Source: Chloroflexota bacterium (GTDB lineage Bacteria; Chloroflexota; Anaerolineae; Promineifilales; Promineifilaceae). Taken from it: 33,382 bases of DNA. The stretch covers positions 1 through 33,382 of the forward strand of contig JAACFF010000019.1 in the NCBI GenBank assembly GCA_009937635.1, given 5' to 3'. Below are positions 7,979 to 15,902 of this stretch, piece by piece (position 1 is the stretch's first letter; each line of letters starts with the position of its first letter). A program made the translations under genes and the position numbers. Below the pieces are notes generated by a model. It did not search any database and was not told the DNA's origin. It saw nothing but the letters and a program-made list of their open reading frames with translations.

Positions 7979-8629
7979 GTGGAACTAAGAGATTATTTGC
8001 GAATTTTGCGCCAACGGGGATGGGTGATCATCCTATTGATGGCGTTGACGGCGCTGGCCGCTTTTGGTTTCAGTAAGATGCAGACTGAAGTATATAAGTC
8101 GACATTGAACCTGCTGGTACGGCCGTCACGCACGGATTTTGGTCAGTCCCAGGCAGCGAAAGAGTTGCTGAAAACGTATGAAGCGTGGCTTTTTAGTAGT
8201 TACCGGGCTCAAGCAGTAATCGATCAGCTGCAGCTTGATATGACGGCACAGGAGCTATTGGGTGATGTGGAGGTGGCCTCGGATAACTTTAGCTTTATGG
8301 TGACGTTGGCTGTTGAAAATACAGATCCGAATTTGGCCAATGATATTGCCCGGACGTGGGGGAATTTGCTAATCCAGTGGCAGAAGCAGGAAAATGATAA
8401 GAACCGACAAGAGGATCGAATCACTATTGAATTTCGGGATGATCCACAAGTTGGTCTGGACCGACCCAATACAAAGATCAACGCTGCCGCTGGGGCGATC
8501 TTTGGCGCATTGCTGGGTGTGGTCGTGATCTTTTTGTTGGAATGGATAGAATCGGGTGTTATGCGACGGAGTGAAGATGTGGAGCGGTACCTTGATTTAC
8601 CGGTAATCGGCGCGATTCCCAATCAATAG
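7979..8629 (+). CDS. Wzz-type polysaccharide chain-length protein, second copy
   Basis: Second Wzz-domain membrane protein (216 residues), recognisably similar to the preceding one at its start (MELRDYLRILRQRGW) and in overall plan. One helix lies near residues 17-33, a periplasmic domain has an AKELLKTYEAWL region, and a second helix (AAGAIFGALLGVVVIFLLEWI) lies near 170-190, ending DLPVIGAIPNQ. The start is GTG with GAGGAAGGA just upstream. It probably forms mixed or alternative oligomers with its neighbour. In Gram-positive-type systems a CpsC-like adaptor activates a separate CpsD kinase; the gene that follows fits that arrangement. Confidence 0.82.
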   Translation: MELRDYLRILRQRGWVIILLMALTALAAFGFSKMQTEVYKSTLNLLVRPSRTDFGQSQAAKELLKTYEAWLFSSYRAQAVIDQLQLDMTAQELLGDVEVASDNFSFMVTLAVENTDPNLANDIARTWGNLLIQWQKQENDKNRQEDRITIEFRDDPQVGLDRPNTKINAAAGAIFGALLGVVVIFLLEWIESGVMRRSEDVERYLDLPVIGAIPNQ

Positions 8630-8683
8630 GTCCGTCTTTTTACGGCCCTTTGATTGAGCAACCATCGCGATTGACTTAAGAAG

Positions 8684-9331
8684 ATGAATTTGATAACTTT
8701 AACCGATCCCCGTTCACCTGTTAGCGAAGCGTACCGCACGCTGCGCACTAACTTATCCTTTTACAGCCTGGATAACCCTATACGCAGCTTAGTCGTTACA
8801 TCCCCAGCGGCCGACGAGGGCAAGAATCAGTTGGTTGCTAACCTGGCGGTGACGATGGCGCAAAGCGGCCGGCGTACGGTGCTGGTTGACTGTGATTTGC
8901 GACGGCCGTCACTACACAGTTTCTTTGATTTAGAGAGCGAACCCGGATTAACAGATCGGCTTTTAAGTGAAGTGGACGAACTACCGCTGCAGCAGACCAG
9001 TATAGAGAATCTTTTCTTGTTAGCAAGCGGACCCAAGCCGCCTAATCCGGCGGACATGTTAGGTACGAAGAAGATTGACGAGATCATTGCCACTTTGGTG
9101 GAGCAGTTCGATATTGTATTATTCGATACGCCTCCCGTTATTGCTGTAACAGATGCTGCGGTCCTTGGCGTTAAAGTAGATGGTGCTCTATTGGTCATTA
9201 ATGCAGGCAAAACTCGGCGTGATCAGGCTGAAAGAGCCAAGGAATTGTTGGAGAAGGCCAGAGTGCGGATTATCGGTGCTGCGCTGACCAACGCGCCTCG
9301 CGACAGCGGCGGTGCGGGATATTACGGTTAG
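8684..9331 (+). CDS. CpsD/BY-kinase-like ATPase with degenerate P-loop
   Basis: Cytosolic CpsD/CapB-type protein of 215 residues. The family motif EAYRTLRTNLSF (15-26) is present. Walker A' is intact (VLVDCDLRRPSLHSFF, Asp69 and Asp71) and so is Walker B (IVLFDTPPV, Asp148). Walker A, normally GKST in this family, reads SPAADEGKNQ: Lys47 is kept but the Mg-binding Ser/Thr is Asn48 and the next Thr is Gln49. The C-terminal tyrosine cluster is reduced to GYYG. ATP turnover or tyrosine autophosphorylation may therefore be weak or lost, and it may act mainly as a nucleotide-sensing partner of the Wzz proteins. Start ATG; the ribosome site is only AAGAAG. Confidence 0.83.
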   Translation: MNLITLTDPRSPVSEAYRTLRTNLSFYSLDNPIRSLVVTSPAADEGKNQLVANLAVTMAQSGRRTVLVDCDLRRPSLHSFFDLESEPGLTDRLLSEVDELPLQQTSIENLFLLASGPKPPNPADMLGTKKIDEIIATLVEQFDIVLFDTPPVIAVTDAAVLGVKVDGALLVINAGKTRRDQAERAKELLEKARVRIIGAALTNAPRDSGGAGYYG

Positions 9332-9421
9332 GGATGAATAATCAGCGGGATTAAGCCCGTTATGAACATCAGGGTGGCATAACAGTAACTGCCCAACGTT
9401 GGGGAAAGTAAGGAAGGTAGT

Positions 9422-10489
9422 ATGAAAGGATTGATCTTAAGCGGGGGAACCGGTTCGCGATTGTATCCCCTCACATATACCAACGCTAAACAACTGATTC
9501 CCATTGCCAATAAACCGATTTTGTTTCGTGTTATTGAAGCAATTCGGGATGCGGGGATCAGCGAGATAGGTATTGTCGTTGGCAGCACAGAGAAGAAGAT
9601 TAGAGAGGCTGTGGGGCGTGGAGGTCACTGGGGTATAGAGATCACCTATATTAAACAAGAACAACCACTAGGGTTGGCCCATGCGGTTAAGGTGTCGCGC
9701 GATTTCTTGGGCGAAGAGCGGTTTGTCATGTTTCTTGGTGATAACGTGATAGAAGGAGGCATCAGTCCTCTGATCGCTCAGTTCGCTGATAGTGACTGGA
9801 ACAGCCAGATTGTGCTGACCCGTATTGATCACCCGGAGCAATATGGTGTAGCGATGCTGGGTGATGATGGGAAGATAGTGCAGCTGGTCGAAAAGCCAAA
9901 ACAGCCACAGAGTGATCTTGCTCTGGTTGGCATTTATATGTTCGATTCCAATATTTTCGAAGCGGTAGACGCAATCAGGCCATCCTATCGCGGTGAATTA
10001 GAGATTACGGACGCGATTCAGTGGTTGGTTGACAATGGTTTTTCGGTACATCCTTTTATTCATCGGGGGTGGTGGATTGATACTGGAGCGCCAGGTGAAA
10101 TGTTGGAAGCTAATGATCTTGTGCTCGAGGAAATTAATTATGAGATCGAAGGCTATGTTGACCGGGATAGTAAGGTGGGTCGCAGGGTCTCTGTCGAGCG
10201 TGGGGCGGAGGTCATTAATAGTATTGTGCGGGGCCCAACCATCATTGGTGAGAACGCACGAATTATCAACAGCTACATTGGTCCGTTCACGAGTATCAAT
10301 TATGGTGTCACAATTGAAAATAGTGAGATTGAGCACTCAGTCGTGCTTGAGAATAGCGAGATACGCAATATTGATTCGCGGATACAAGACAGTTTGATCG
10401 GTCAGAGCGTAGTAATCGCGCGTTCGCCTATCAAACCGAAAGCACTTAAGCTTACATTGGGCGACCACAGCCACGTTGGTATCCTATAA
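9422..10489 (+). CDS. Glucose-1-phosphate thymidylyltransferase, long form
   Basis: Nucleotidyltransferase of 355 residues that makes an NDP-sugar, probably dTDP-glucose, from a sugar 1-phosphate. The signature GGTGSRLYPLT (8-18) with NAKQLIPIANKPI is the RmlA catalytic start, and FLGDNVIEGG holds the metal-binding Asp. Residues about 245-355 repeat hexapeptide-like units (ERGAEVINSIVRGPTII and the following repeats), a left-handed beta-helix absent from short RmlA (about 290 residues). This is the long form found in secondary-metabolite and archaeal or Chloroflexota-type clusters. The start has GGAAGG upstream. No rmlB, C or D lies nearby, so the rest of the sugar pathway must be elsewhere or the product differs. 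Confidence 0.87.
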   Translation: MKGLILSGGTGSRLYPLTYTNAKQLIPIANKPILFRVIEAIRDAGISEIGIVVGSTEKKIREAVGRGGHWGIEITYIKQEQPLGLAHAVKVSRDFLGEERFVMFLGDNVIEGGISPLIAQFADSDWNSQIVLTRIDHPEQYGVAMLGDDGKIVQLVEKPKQPQSDLALVGIYMFDSNIFEAVDAIRPSYRGELEITDAIQWLVDNGFSVHPFIHRGWWIDTGAPGEMLEANDLVLEEINYEIEGYVDRDSKVGRRVSVERGAEVINSIVRGPTIIGENARIINSYIGPFTSINYGVTIENSEIEHSVVLENSEIRNIDSRIQDSLIGQSVVIARSPIKPKALKLTLGDHSHVGIL

Positions 10490-10507
10490 ACGAGAGGGGA
10501 CGAGTAG

Positions 10508-10526
10508 GAGGCGGGGAGTACGCCTC
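10508..10526 (+). other. Short hairpin between nucleotidyltransferase and dtd
   Basis: GAGGCG (10508-10513), 7-nt loop, CGCCTC (10521-10526), followed by GTTCTTGCTT. The stem is 6 bp and GC-rich, but the T content after it is interrupted. It may be a weak terminator or a leader hairpin for dtd. Confidence 0.3.
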
Positions 10527-10546
10527 GTTCTTGCTTGCAAACAGCT

Positions 10547-10993
10547 ATGCGCGCATTGTTACAAAGGGTCTCCCGTGCCACCGTCAGCGTTGACGGCAGC
10601 ATTGTGGGTCAGATTGAACGGGGTTTCGTAGTTTTGCTCGGCGTTACGCACGCTGATGGCCAGGCGGAGGCGGTGTGGCTGGCCAATAAGATCGCTGGTT
10701 TACGCGTATTTGACGACGTTGACGGTAAAATGAATGCTTCCTTGGCGGATGTGAATGGGGCTGTACTGGTCGTGTCCCAGTTCACGCTTTACGGTGATGT
10801 ACGCAAGGGAAGGCGACCATCGTTTACCAATGCCGCTCGTCCTGAGCAAGCAGAGCCACTGGTAGAGACCTTGATAGATCTCTTAAGGTCAAAAGGCATA
10901 CCTGTTGCTATCGGTGTGTTTGGCGCGCATATGGATGTTAATATCCATAACGACGGACCGGTGACACTCATGCTGGAGCGGGAAGCTTCTTAA
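10547..10993 (+). CDS. dtd: D-aminoacyl-tRNA deacylase
   Basis: Cytosolic proofreading enzyme of 148 residues that hydrolyses D-aminoacyl-tRNA, and glycyl-tRNA(Ala) in most bacteria. The start [17 protein letters not shown] is canonical and fixes the ATG at 10547; an in-frame TTG lies 12 nt earlier. The active-site motifs SQFTLYGD (77-84) and NDGPVT (135-140, the Gly-Pro clamp that rejects L-amino acids) are intact. Length matches the family. It is separated from the polysaccharide genes by 57 nt. No good ribosome site is visible. Confidence 0.96.
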   Translation: MRALLQRVSRATVSVDGSIVGQIERGFVVLLGVTHADGQAEAVWLANKIAGLRVFDDVDGKMNASLADVNGAVLVVSQFTLYGDVRKGRRPSFTNAARPEQAEPLVETLIDLLRSKGIPVAIGVFGAHMDVNIHNDGPVTLMLEREAS

Positions 10994-11053
10994 AAATCCC
11001 CTATATTGTTGATTTTCTATTCAGGTGCAGCTGGCAATTTGATCGGCTAACCT

Positions 11054-11059
11054 TACGGT
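11054..11059 (+). promoter_or_regulatory. Possible weak leaderless -10 of the propeller lipoprotein gene
   Basis: TACGGT matches only the TAnnnT core of a -10 box but sits exactly 6 nt before the ATG at 11066, the same geometry as the strong cases in this window. No Shine-Dalgarno is seen. This is suggestive only. Confidence 0.25.
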
Positions 11060-11065
11060 TTGGAA

Positions 11066-12457
11066 ATGCTAAAACAAGTTTCTTTAAGTCTTGTATTCAC
11101 AGTTTTGATGGCGATTATTGTGGCCTGTGGCGGCAAACAGGTGGAGGAAATTCCTGATCCGGAGACGACTGAGGTGGCCATTATTAGTGAACCGCCAACA
11201 GCAGCACCAGCCCGTGTTGTAGTCACGATCGAAATAACTAAAACCGAGCTGCCGCCGACAGCAACGGCTGAATCTTTGGAAGTAACAGTGGAGCCGGAGG
11301 CAACGATCACGCCGACTGGGACTCCTACAGCGACACCGACGGCAACGACCGTGCCGGAAGAATGGTTGACCCCAGCCGCACACGCACCAGATTTGGAACA
11401 GCCTCCATATGTCGAAAGTGAGTGCAGCGATCGATTTCCGTGCAACGAGGATGTTGAGGCGTGGGAAGCGCGAATTCGCGTACCCGAGGGATTTGAGGTC
11501 AGTTATTTTGCCTATTTACCAGATCCTGATCATGCGGACCGCGCTCAACAGCTGACCAGCATCACATTTGGCCCTGACGGCATGCTTTACGCGGCAACGA
11601 CGCGTGGCAATATCTATATGATAGATGAAGCCGGTGGGGTGACCCTGTTTGTCGAAGGCTTGATAGTTCCCACCGGTTTGGCTTTCCAACCCGGTACGAA
11701 TAGGTTATTTGTATCAAGCCGTGTCCTAGATCGAAACATCGATGGTGAAGCGAAGGTTTCGGTTATTGAAGGCGGCGAAATCTCCACGTTGTTTGATGGC
11801 CTGCCTTGTTGTTATGTAGCCATGCATGGGCCGCATGGAATTGCCTTTGGCCCTGACGGGTACGGCTATGTAGGTGTAGGGGGAAGAGCAGATCATGGAG
11901 AAGTATTGGACGGCAGTAACCAGCCAGATGAAATGCACCCTCTGGAAGCGACGATTCTCCGTTTTAGCCCTGATGGCAGTGAGGTTGAACCATATGCTTA
12001 TGGTTTTCGCAACCCATACGATATTAGTTGGGATGCGAACGGCCGTTTGTTTGCCACGGATAATGGCCGAGACGGCGAAGTGCCTGACGAACTTCATCTA
12101 GTGGAACCCGGGGGTCAGCATGGTTATCCCTACTTTGATTGTCCTGCCTGTTTTGGCATTCCTGAAGACGTAGAGTTGGTGGAAACATGGCACGAATTTG
12201 CGCCTCACGCCGTATCCGCTGGAATTACAACTTATCTAGACAATCATTTTCCCGGTTACTATAACAGTCTATTCCTGACTCTGTGGACGGCGATGGATTT
12301 TGCTGAGCGGGTTATGCGTTTTCTGCCAGATGGGAGTAATAGCACTTTTGCCACCGGATTTGCTGCCCCAATAGACGTGACTGCTGGACCGGATGGCGCG
12401 CTTTATGTCGCGGATTATGCTACGGGGATAATTTTTAAGATAGATTACACCGGATAA
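11066..12457 (+). CDS. Lipoprotein of the soluble glucose/sorbosone dehydrogenase (PQQ propeller) family
   Basis: Exported lipoprotein of 463 residues: signal peptide with lipobox IVAC (Cys21), Thr/Pro/Glu-rich linker (about 25-110), then a six-bladed propeller with repeated GPDG turns (ITFGPDGMLYAAT, IAFGPDGYGYVG, AGPDGALYVADY). YGFRNPYDISWD and FATDNGRDG are typical of the GSDH family around the cofactor and calcium site. Such proteins oxidise sugars or aldoses with PQQ, though many family members have unknown substrates. I prefer the ATG at 11066 over a TTG six nt earlier. Activity depends on PQQ supply, which is not encoded here. The propeller family call is firm, the enzymatic role less so. 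Confidence 0.85.
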   Translation: MLKQVSLSLVFTVLMAIIVACGGKQVEEIPDPETTEVAIISEPPTAAPARVVVTIEITKTELPPTATAESLEVTVEPEATITPTGTPTATPTATTVPEEWLTPAAHAPDLEQPPYVESECSDRFPCNEDVEAWEARIRVPEGFEVSYFAYLPDPDHADRAQQLTSITFGPDGMLYAATTRGNIYMIDEAGGVTLFVEGLIVPTGLAFQPGTNRLFVSSRVLDRNIDGEAKVSVIEGGEISTLFDGLPCCYVAMHGPHGIAFGPDGYGYVGVGGRADHGEVLDGSNQPDEMHPLEATILRFSPDGSEVEPYAYGFRNPYDISWDANGRLFATDNGRDGEVPDELHLVEPGGQHGYPYFDCPACFGIPEDVELVETWHEFAPHAVSAGITTYLDNHFPGYYNSLFLTLWTAMDFAERVMRFLPDGSNSTFATGFAAPIDVTAGPDGALYVADYATGIIFKIDYTG

Positions 12458-12540
12458 AATGGTGATGATTTGGTTCACCACTACTTGTTGGTGCGATTGG
12501 GGTAAGAGGTTTGCTCTGGCAACGGCTGTCTAAAAATGAG

Positions 12541-12546
12541 TATAAT
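12541..12546 (+). promoter_or_regulatory. Leaderless-type -10 box of the yggS homolog
   Basis: An exact TATAAT ends 6 nt before the ATG at 12553, so the transcript start should fall on or beside the start codon. There is no ribosome site. The -35 region (about 12517-12522, TGGCAA) is poor. Confidence 0.7.
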
Positions 12547-12552
12547 TGAAGC

Positions 12553-13302
12553 ATGAGCAGTGCACTGATAAAGGATATCACCTTGCGGCATGGTGAGGTG
12601 TTGGACCGAATCGCGCGGGCGGCCTCTAGAGTAAAGCGGGGTCCGGATGAGATCACCTTGGTTGCCGTCACAAAGACCTGGCCAGCAGGTGTGGTATCGG
12701 CAGCATATCGCGCTGGGATTCGCCATGTTGGTGAAAATCGCGCGGAGGAAATGGCGCGCAAACGGACTGAGGTGTCAGCGATGTTGCCAGATGTTCATGA
12801 TCTCACCTGGCACCAGATTGGGACACTGCAAAGTCGCAAGACAAAATTGGTGGCAGAGCATGCTGATCTATTTCACGCGTTGGATAGATTAAAGATCGCA
12901 AGGCGTTTGGCACAGCAGCTGGACGATCTTGGCCGGACCTTACCCGTACTGGTTGAGGTGAATCTTTCAGGGGAGAGTAGCAAGTCTGGGTTTTTGGTAA
13001 GCAGATGGGAAGAAAATGCAACTCAACGTGAGAGCCTGCGTAATGTAATCGAAACAATCACGCAACTTCCGGGTTTTAACTTACAAGGTTTGATGACCAT
13101 GGCTCCCTGGGATGCACCGGAAGAAACAATACGCGCTACCTTCCGGCGGACGCGATCGCTGGCGGAATGGTTGCAGAGTGAAGTGCCGCGGGCGGCCTTG
13201 CCCCAACTGTCCATGGGCATGAGTGACGACTTTGAGATTGCTGTCGAAGAAGGTGCAACTATTGTTAGAGTCGGACGGGCGATTTTTGGTTCGCGCCGCT
13301 AG
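12553..13302 (+). CDS. yggS: YggS/PROSC-family PLP homeostasis protein
   Basis: Cytosolic pyridoxal-phosphate-binding protein (249 residues) of the YggS/YBL036C family, which buffers PLP and affects amino-acid pools and has no proven catalysis. The PLP lysine is Lys41 in VAVTKTWP. GIRHVGENRAEE and WHQIGTLQSRKTK match the family's VGENxxQE and WHxIGxLQxNK motifs. LSMGMSDDFEIAVEEGATIVRVGRAIFG near the C-terminus is the phosphate-binding end. A run of about 20 residues around 145-160 looks slightly longer than in E. coli. It is followed after 15 nt by yggT, the usual neighbour in many bacteria. Confidence 0.95.
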   Translation: MSSALIKDITLRHGEVLDRIARAASRVKRGPDEITLVAVTKTWPAGVVSAAYRAGIRHVGENRAEEMARKRTEVSAMLPDVHDLTWHQIGTLQSRKTKLVAEHADLFHALDRLKIARRLAQQLDDLGRTLPVLVEVNLSGESSKSGFLVSRWEENATQRESLRNVIETITQLPGFNLQGLMTMAPWDAPEETIRATFRRTRSLAEWLQSEVPRAALPQLSMGMSDDFEIAVEEGATIVRVGRAIFGSRR

Positions 13303-13317
13303 CTTTAAGAGGAAAAA

Positions 13318-13584
13318 ATGACTTTTCTAATACCAATTATAAATGCTATTTATTATATCCTTGTGATTTTGATCTTTGCCCGCTTCATCTTGTCATGGAT
13401 CCGGCCAGATCCATATCATCCAACTTGGGGACCCATTACGCGCTTTGTTTACCAGGCCACAGAACCGCTGCTGGCACCCATTCGGCGCCTGCTGCCAGCT
13501 ACAGGGGGCTTAGATTTTAGCCCTATGATCCTGTTGTTTGGACTCTATTTCATCCGTTCGTTACTGTATGGAATCCTTTTCTGA
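13318..13584 (+). CDS. yggT: YggT-family membrane protein
   Basis: Integral membrane protein of 88 residues with two hydrophobic helices (about 4-23 and 65-87). The YggT signature is clear: FARFILSWIRPDP, then PITRFVYQATEPLLAPIRRLLP and LDFSPMILLFGLYFI. GAGGAAAAA before the ATG supports the start. Family members are linked to cell division, osmotic tolerance and membrane topology, with no defined biochemical function. It is almost certainly co-transcribed with yggS. Confidence 0.93.
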   Translation: MTFLIPIINAIYYILVILIFARFILSWIRPDPYHPTWGPITRFVYQATEPLLAPIRRLLPATGGLDFSPMILLFGLYFIRSLLYGILF

Positions 13585-13613
13585 ACAGATAACACACATT
13601 CTCACCAAGTAAC

Positions 13614-13652
13614 AAAAGGGGCTTTACACTTGATTGTGTAAACCCCTTTTTT
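13614..13652. terminator. Bidirectional terminator between yggT and the acyl-CoA dehydrogenase gene
   Basis: AAAAGGGGCTTTACAC (13614-13629), a 6-nt loop, then GTGTAAACCCCTTTT with extra T residues (from 13636). The stem has one bulged C. A-run on one side and T-run on the other make it usable for both converging transcripts; the acyl-CoA dehydrogenase stop lies about 20 nt away at 13672. Confidence 0.92.
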
Positions 13653-13671
13653 GGCAGAAAATTACCGTTAG

Positions 13672-14835
13672 CTACCGCAATCCAGTCAGACTGCGGGCAA
13701 TGACCATACGTTGAATCTCGCTGGTCCCTTCATAGATCTCGGTGATCTTTGCGTCACGGAAGTAACGTTCGAGCGGTAACTCCTTGCTGTACCCCATACC
13801 ACCATGTATCTGAATAGCTTCCTTGGTTACATAGGTAGCGGTCTCGCTTGCAAATAGTTTGGCCATGCTCGCTTCTAGTGAGTATCGGGAGCCCTTTTTC
13901 TTGGAGGCCATCTTAGCCAGGCAGGCTTGATAAATCAGCAGCCTGCTAGCTTCAATGCGGGTTTTCATGTCAGCGAGTTTCTGCTGGATCATTTGGAATT
14001 GGCCGATCTTTTTACCGAATGCTTCTCTTTCTTGGGCATATTGAATGCTGGCTTCGAGGGCAGCTTCGGCTATGCCAAGCGCCTGTGAAGCTATGCCTAT
14101 ACGCCCGGCATCGAGCACAGTCATGGCGATCTTGAATCCTTCACCTTCTTTGCCAAGGCGGTCTTCGACTGGGCACTCGTAGTTGTCGAAAATAATTTCG
14201 CTGGTAGCACTGGCACGAATCCCAAGCTTGGGTTCTTTCTTGCCGCGCTCAAAGCCGGATCGGTTCGTCTCTATGGCAAACGCGGTCACTCCCCGATGTT
14301 GTTTCTCCGGCTGGGTCATTATGAAGACCACGATGAAGTCCGCGTATGGCGCGGATGTAACCCATGATTTACGGCCGTTTAGGATGTAGTGTGTCCCAGC
14401 TTCGTTTAATACTGCCCGACTACGCATTGTCCCAGCATCACTCCCGCTCATTGGTTCCGTCAGGCTATAGGCGCCGATTTTCTGCCCAGAGGCGACTGGG
14501 ACCAGAAATTTCTGCTTCTGTTCCTCTGTGCCATATTTGAGCAAGCCATGGGCAAACAAGGAGTTGTTAACGGACATAATGGTTCCATGGCTGGCATCAG
14601 CCTTACAAATCTCTATTAGTGCCAGGGCATAGGCGAGTGTGTCCATATCAACACCGCCATATTTTTCGGGCACTTCGATCCCCATGAAACCGAGTTCCCC
14701 CATTTGGCGAACTGTCTCGATGGGGAATTCGCCGGTTTCGTCGAAGTGGGAAGCAATAGGTGCAATTGACTTCTGTGCGAAATCTCTTGCGGCTTGCTGA
14801 ATCATTTCATGTTCTTCGGTAATGAAATCAAACAT
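13672..14835 (-). CDS. Acyl-CoA dehydrogenase (short/branched-chain type)
   Basis: FAD-dependent acyl-CoA dehydrogenase of 387 residues, catalysing the first oxidation of beta-oxidation or a butyryl/branched-chain acyl-CoA step with electron-transfer flavoprotein. MFDFITEEHEMIQQAARDF is the family start and SLTEPMSGSDAGTM the FAD/substrate region. The C-terminal domain carries QIHGGMGYSKELPLERYFRDAKI and the catalytic base Glu in IYEGTSEIQR. Upstream in-frame codons to 14877 exist, but AAAGGA 8 nt before the ATG at 14835 and the family start favour that one. No etfAB is nearby. It may form a unit with the divergent two-TM gene upstream, from which 62 nt separate it. Confidence 0.94.
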   Translation of the reverse strand: MFDFITEEHEMIQQAARDFAQKSIAPIASHFDETGEFPIETVRQMGELGFMGIEVPEKYGGVDMDTLAYALALIEICKADASHGTIMSVNNSLFAHGLLKYGTEEQKQKFLVPVASGQKIGAYSLTEPMSGSDAGTMRSRAVLNEAGTHYILNGRKSWVTSAPYADFIVVFIMTQPEKQHRGVTAFAIETNRSGFERGKKEPKLGIRASATSEIIFDNYECPVEDRLGKEGEGFKIAMTVLDAGRIGIASQALGIAEAALEASIQYAQEREAFGKKIGQFQMIQQKLADMKTRIEASRLLIYQACLAKMASKKKGSRYSLEASMAKLFASETATYVTKEAIQIHGGMGYSKELPLERYFRDAKITEIYEGTSEIQRMVIARSLTGLR

Positions 14836-14897
14836 TGGTCTTATCCTTTCCAAGATGTTGGACCACAGAATTGGCAATTAGGGATAACCATACTGAA

Positions 14898-15662
14898 TTA
14901 CAATTTTTGCTCCACATATTTCATGAAAATCTCAAAGTCTTGCTGGGCTACTTCAACGCCTTCACGCCAACGTCTTTGTTCAGCGATCCAGAAAAGGCCG
15001 TCCGCGCTGGTTAACATGCTAGAGGGTATAGTTGGTCGGGTTGCTGCGCTCCTGCCTTTCTTGCCAGCCTGCTCATACAGTTTTGCCAGAGAGATATGGT
15101 AAAATGGTTCAGATAATTGTTGATTCTCGGTCCAAGCCGCTGCCTGGTTGGGAGGTATATAGCCGTATACGATTAACCGGTCATCATCCTGCTGCAACTG
15201 ACAGGCCAGACATAACCATCGTTTTGAAACACGACGTTCACGACCGGCGCGAGGGTATCCTCTTAGTTCAAAATACCAGCGTGTGATATTCAGATGCTCG
15301 GCCCAATCAAATACGAGATGACGCGCGCTATTTTCCGATTGATTTTTTGATCGCTTTTCTTGTGTGAAACGCAATTCTGAGTCGTCTAAGGTCAGCATCT
15401 TGCCACTATGCCACTCTCGCTTAAGAACTAATTCCATCACCCAAGAGATTCCTAGAGCAAGAGGTATCGCCCCCGCACAGGATATGACGGTACTGAATTC
15501 TTGCAACCTGCTGCCGCCAGCTAACAAATTGAGCAGAAGTTGGATGAGTAAAAAGCTTAACACGAGACTGAATAGCAACAGAGCAAACACAACAAAGCGC
15601 AAGCCACCATGTTCGGCATCTGTATGTATGATCCGAGGAGACTGGTCAGTTGTCCTTGTCAT
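14898..15662 (-). CDS. Two-TM membrane protein of unknown function
   Basis: Protein of 254 residues that I do not recognise. Two hydrophobic helices (about 20-47 and 55-79) lie near the N-terminus, followed by a cytosolic alpha/beta-looking region with a PH-like flavour (LTLDDSELRFTQ, LVFDWAEHLNIT, WYFELRGYP, IVYGYIPPNQ) and a charged C-terminal helix. The frame is open to 15698, but the ATG at 15662 is preceded by TACAAT with a 6-nt gap, so I take that as a leaderless start. It shares an intergenic region with the DHH-CBS-CCA gene. Confidence 0.65.
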   Translation of the reverse strand: MTRTTDQSPRIIHTDAEHGGLRFVVFALLLFSLVLSFLLIQLLLNLLAGGSRLQEFSTVISCAGAIPLALGISWVMELVLKREWHSGKMLTLDDSELRFTQEKRSKNQSENSARHLVFDWAEHLNITRWYFELRGYPRAGRERRVSKRWLCLACQLQQDDDRLIVYGYIPPNQAAAWTENQQLSEPFYHISLAKLYEQAGKKGRSAATRPTIPSSMLTSADGLFWIAEQRRWREGVEVAQQDFEIFMKYVEQKL

Positions 15663-15668
15663 GACGAC

Positions 15669-15674
15669 ATTGTA
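15669..15674 (-). promoter_or_regulatory. Leaderless-type promoter of the two-TM gene
   Basis: On the minus strand TACAAT lies 6 nt before the ATG at 15662. A -35-like TGGGCA (15692-15697) is 17 nt upstream of it and matches TTGACA at four of six positions. Confidence 0.6.
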
Positions 15675-15750
15675 ACATTTTGACCTTTCTTTGCCCACGC
15701 TGGCTGATCCACAGAGCCTACGAACGGCCTCTCAGACGTTTTTACGAAGA

Positions 15751-15807
15751 CTGGACCAATCTCCATGGTAGCGGCTGCGATGCGTTTGTTTCTGGAGATT
15801 GGTCCAG
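15751..15807. repeat. Perfect 15-bp inverted repeat in the divergent intergenic region
   Basis: CTGGACCAATCTCCA (15751-15765) and TGGAGATTGGTCCAG (15793-15807) are exact reverse complements, separated by 27 nt. There is no T-run for termination in either direction. It lies between the promoters at 15669 and 15891, in a gap of about 240 nt that otherwise shows no gene. Possible roles are a dyad operator, an mRNA hairpin or a remnant of a small mobile repeat. Confidence 0.7.
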
Positions 15808-15866
15808 GCTGTGGACAACTTGATCATATACCCCGGTCCACGCTAGAAAAGAATCGGAACCAGAGA

Positions 15867-15896
15867 CTTACAGGGTTGATCGGGAACAGGTATAAT
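15867..15896 (+). promoter_or_regulatory. Leaderless promoter of the DHH-CBS-CCA gene
   Basis: -35-like CTTACA (15867-15872, four of six matches), an 18-nt spacer, then an exact TATAAT (15891-15896), 6 nt before the ATG at 15903. No Shine-Dalgarno is present. Confidence 0.72.
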
Positions 15897-15902
15897 GTAG
15901 CT

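Noticed and set aside
11053-11445. 130-codon minus-strand frame rich in Val, Gly and Ser
   Set aside because: It mirrors the Thr/Pro/Glu-rich linker of the propeller lipoprotein; its low complexity explains the open frame.
15765-15902. 46-residue N-terminal extension of the DHH-CBS-CCA protein
   Set aside because: It begins inside the 15-bp inverted repeat, is not part of the DHH domain, and lies upstream of the TATAAT that sits 6 nt before the ATG at 15903.
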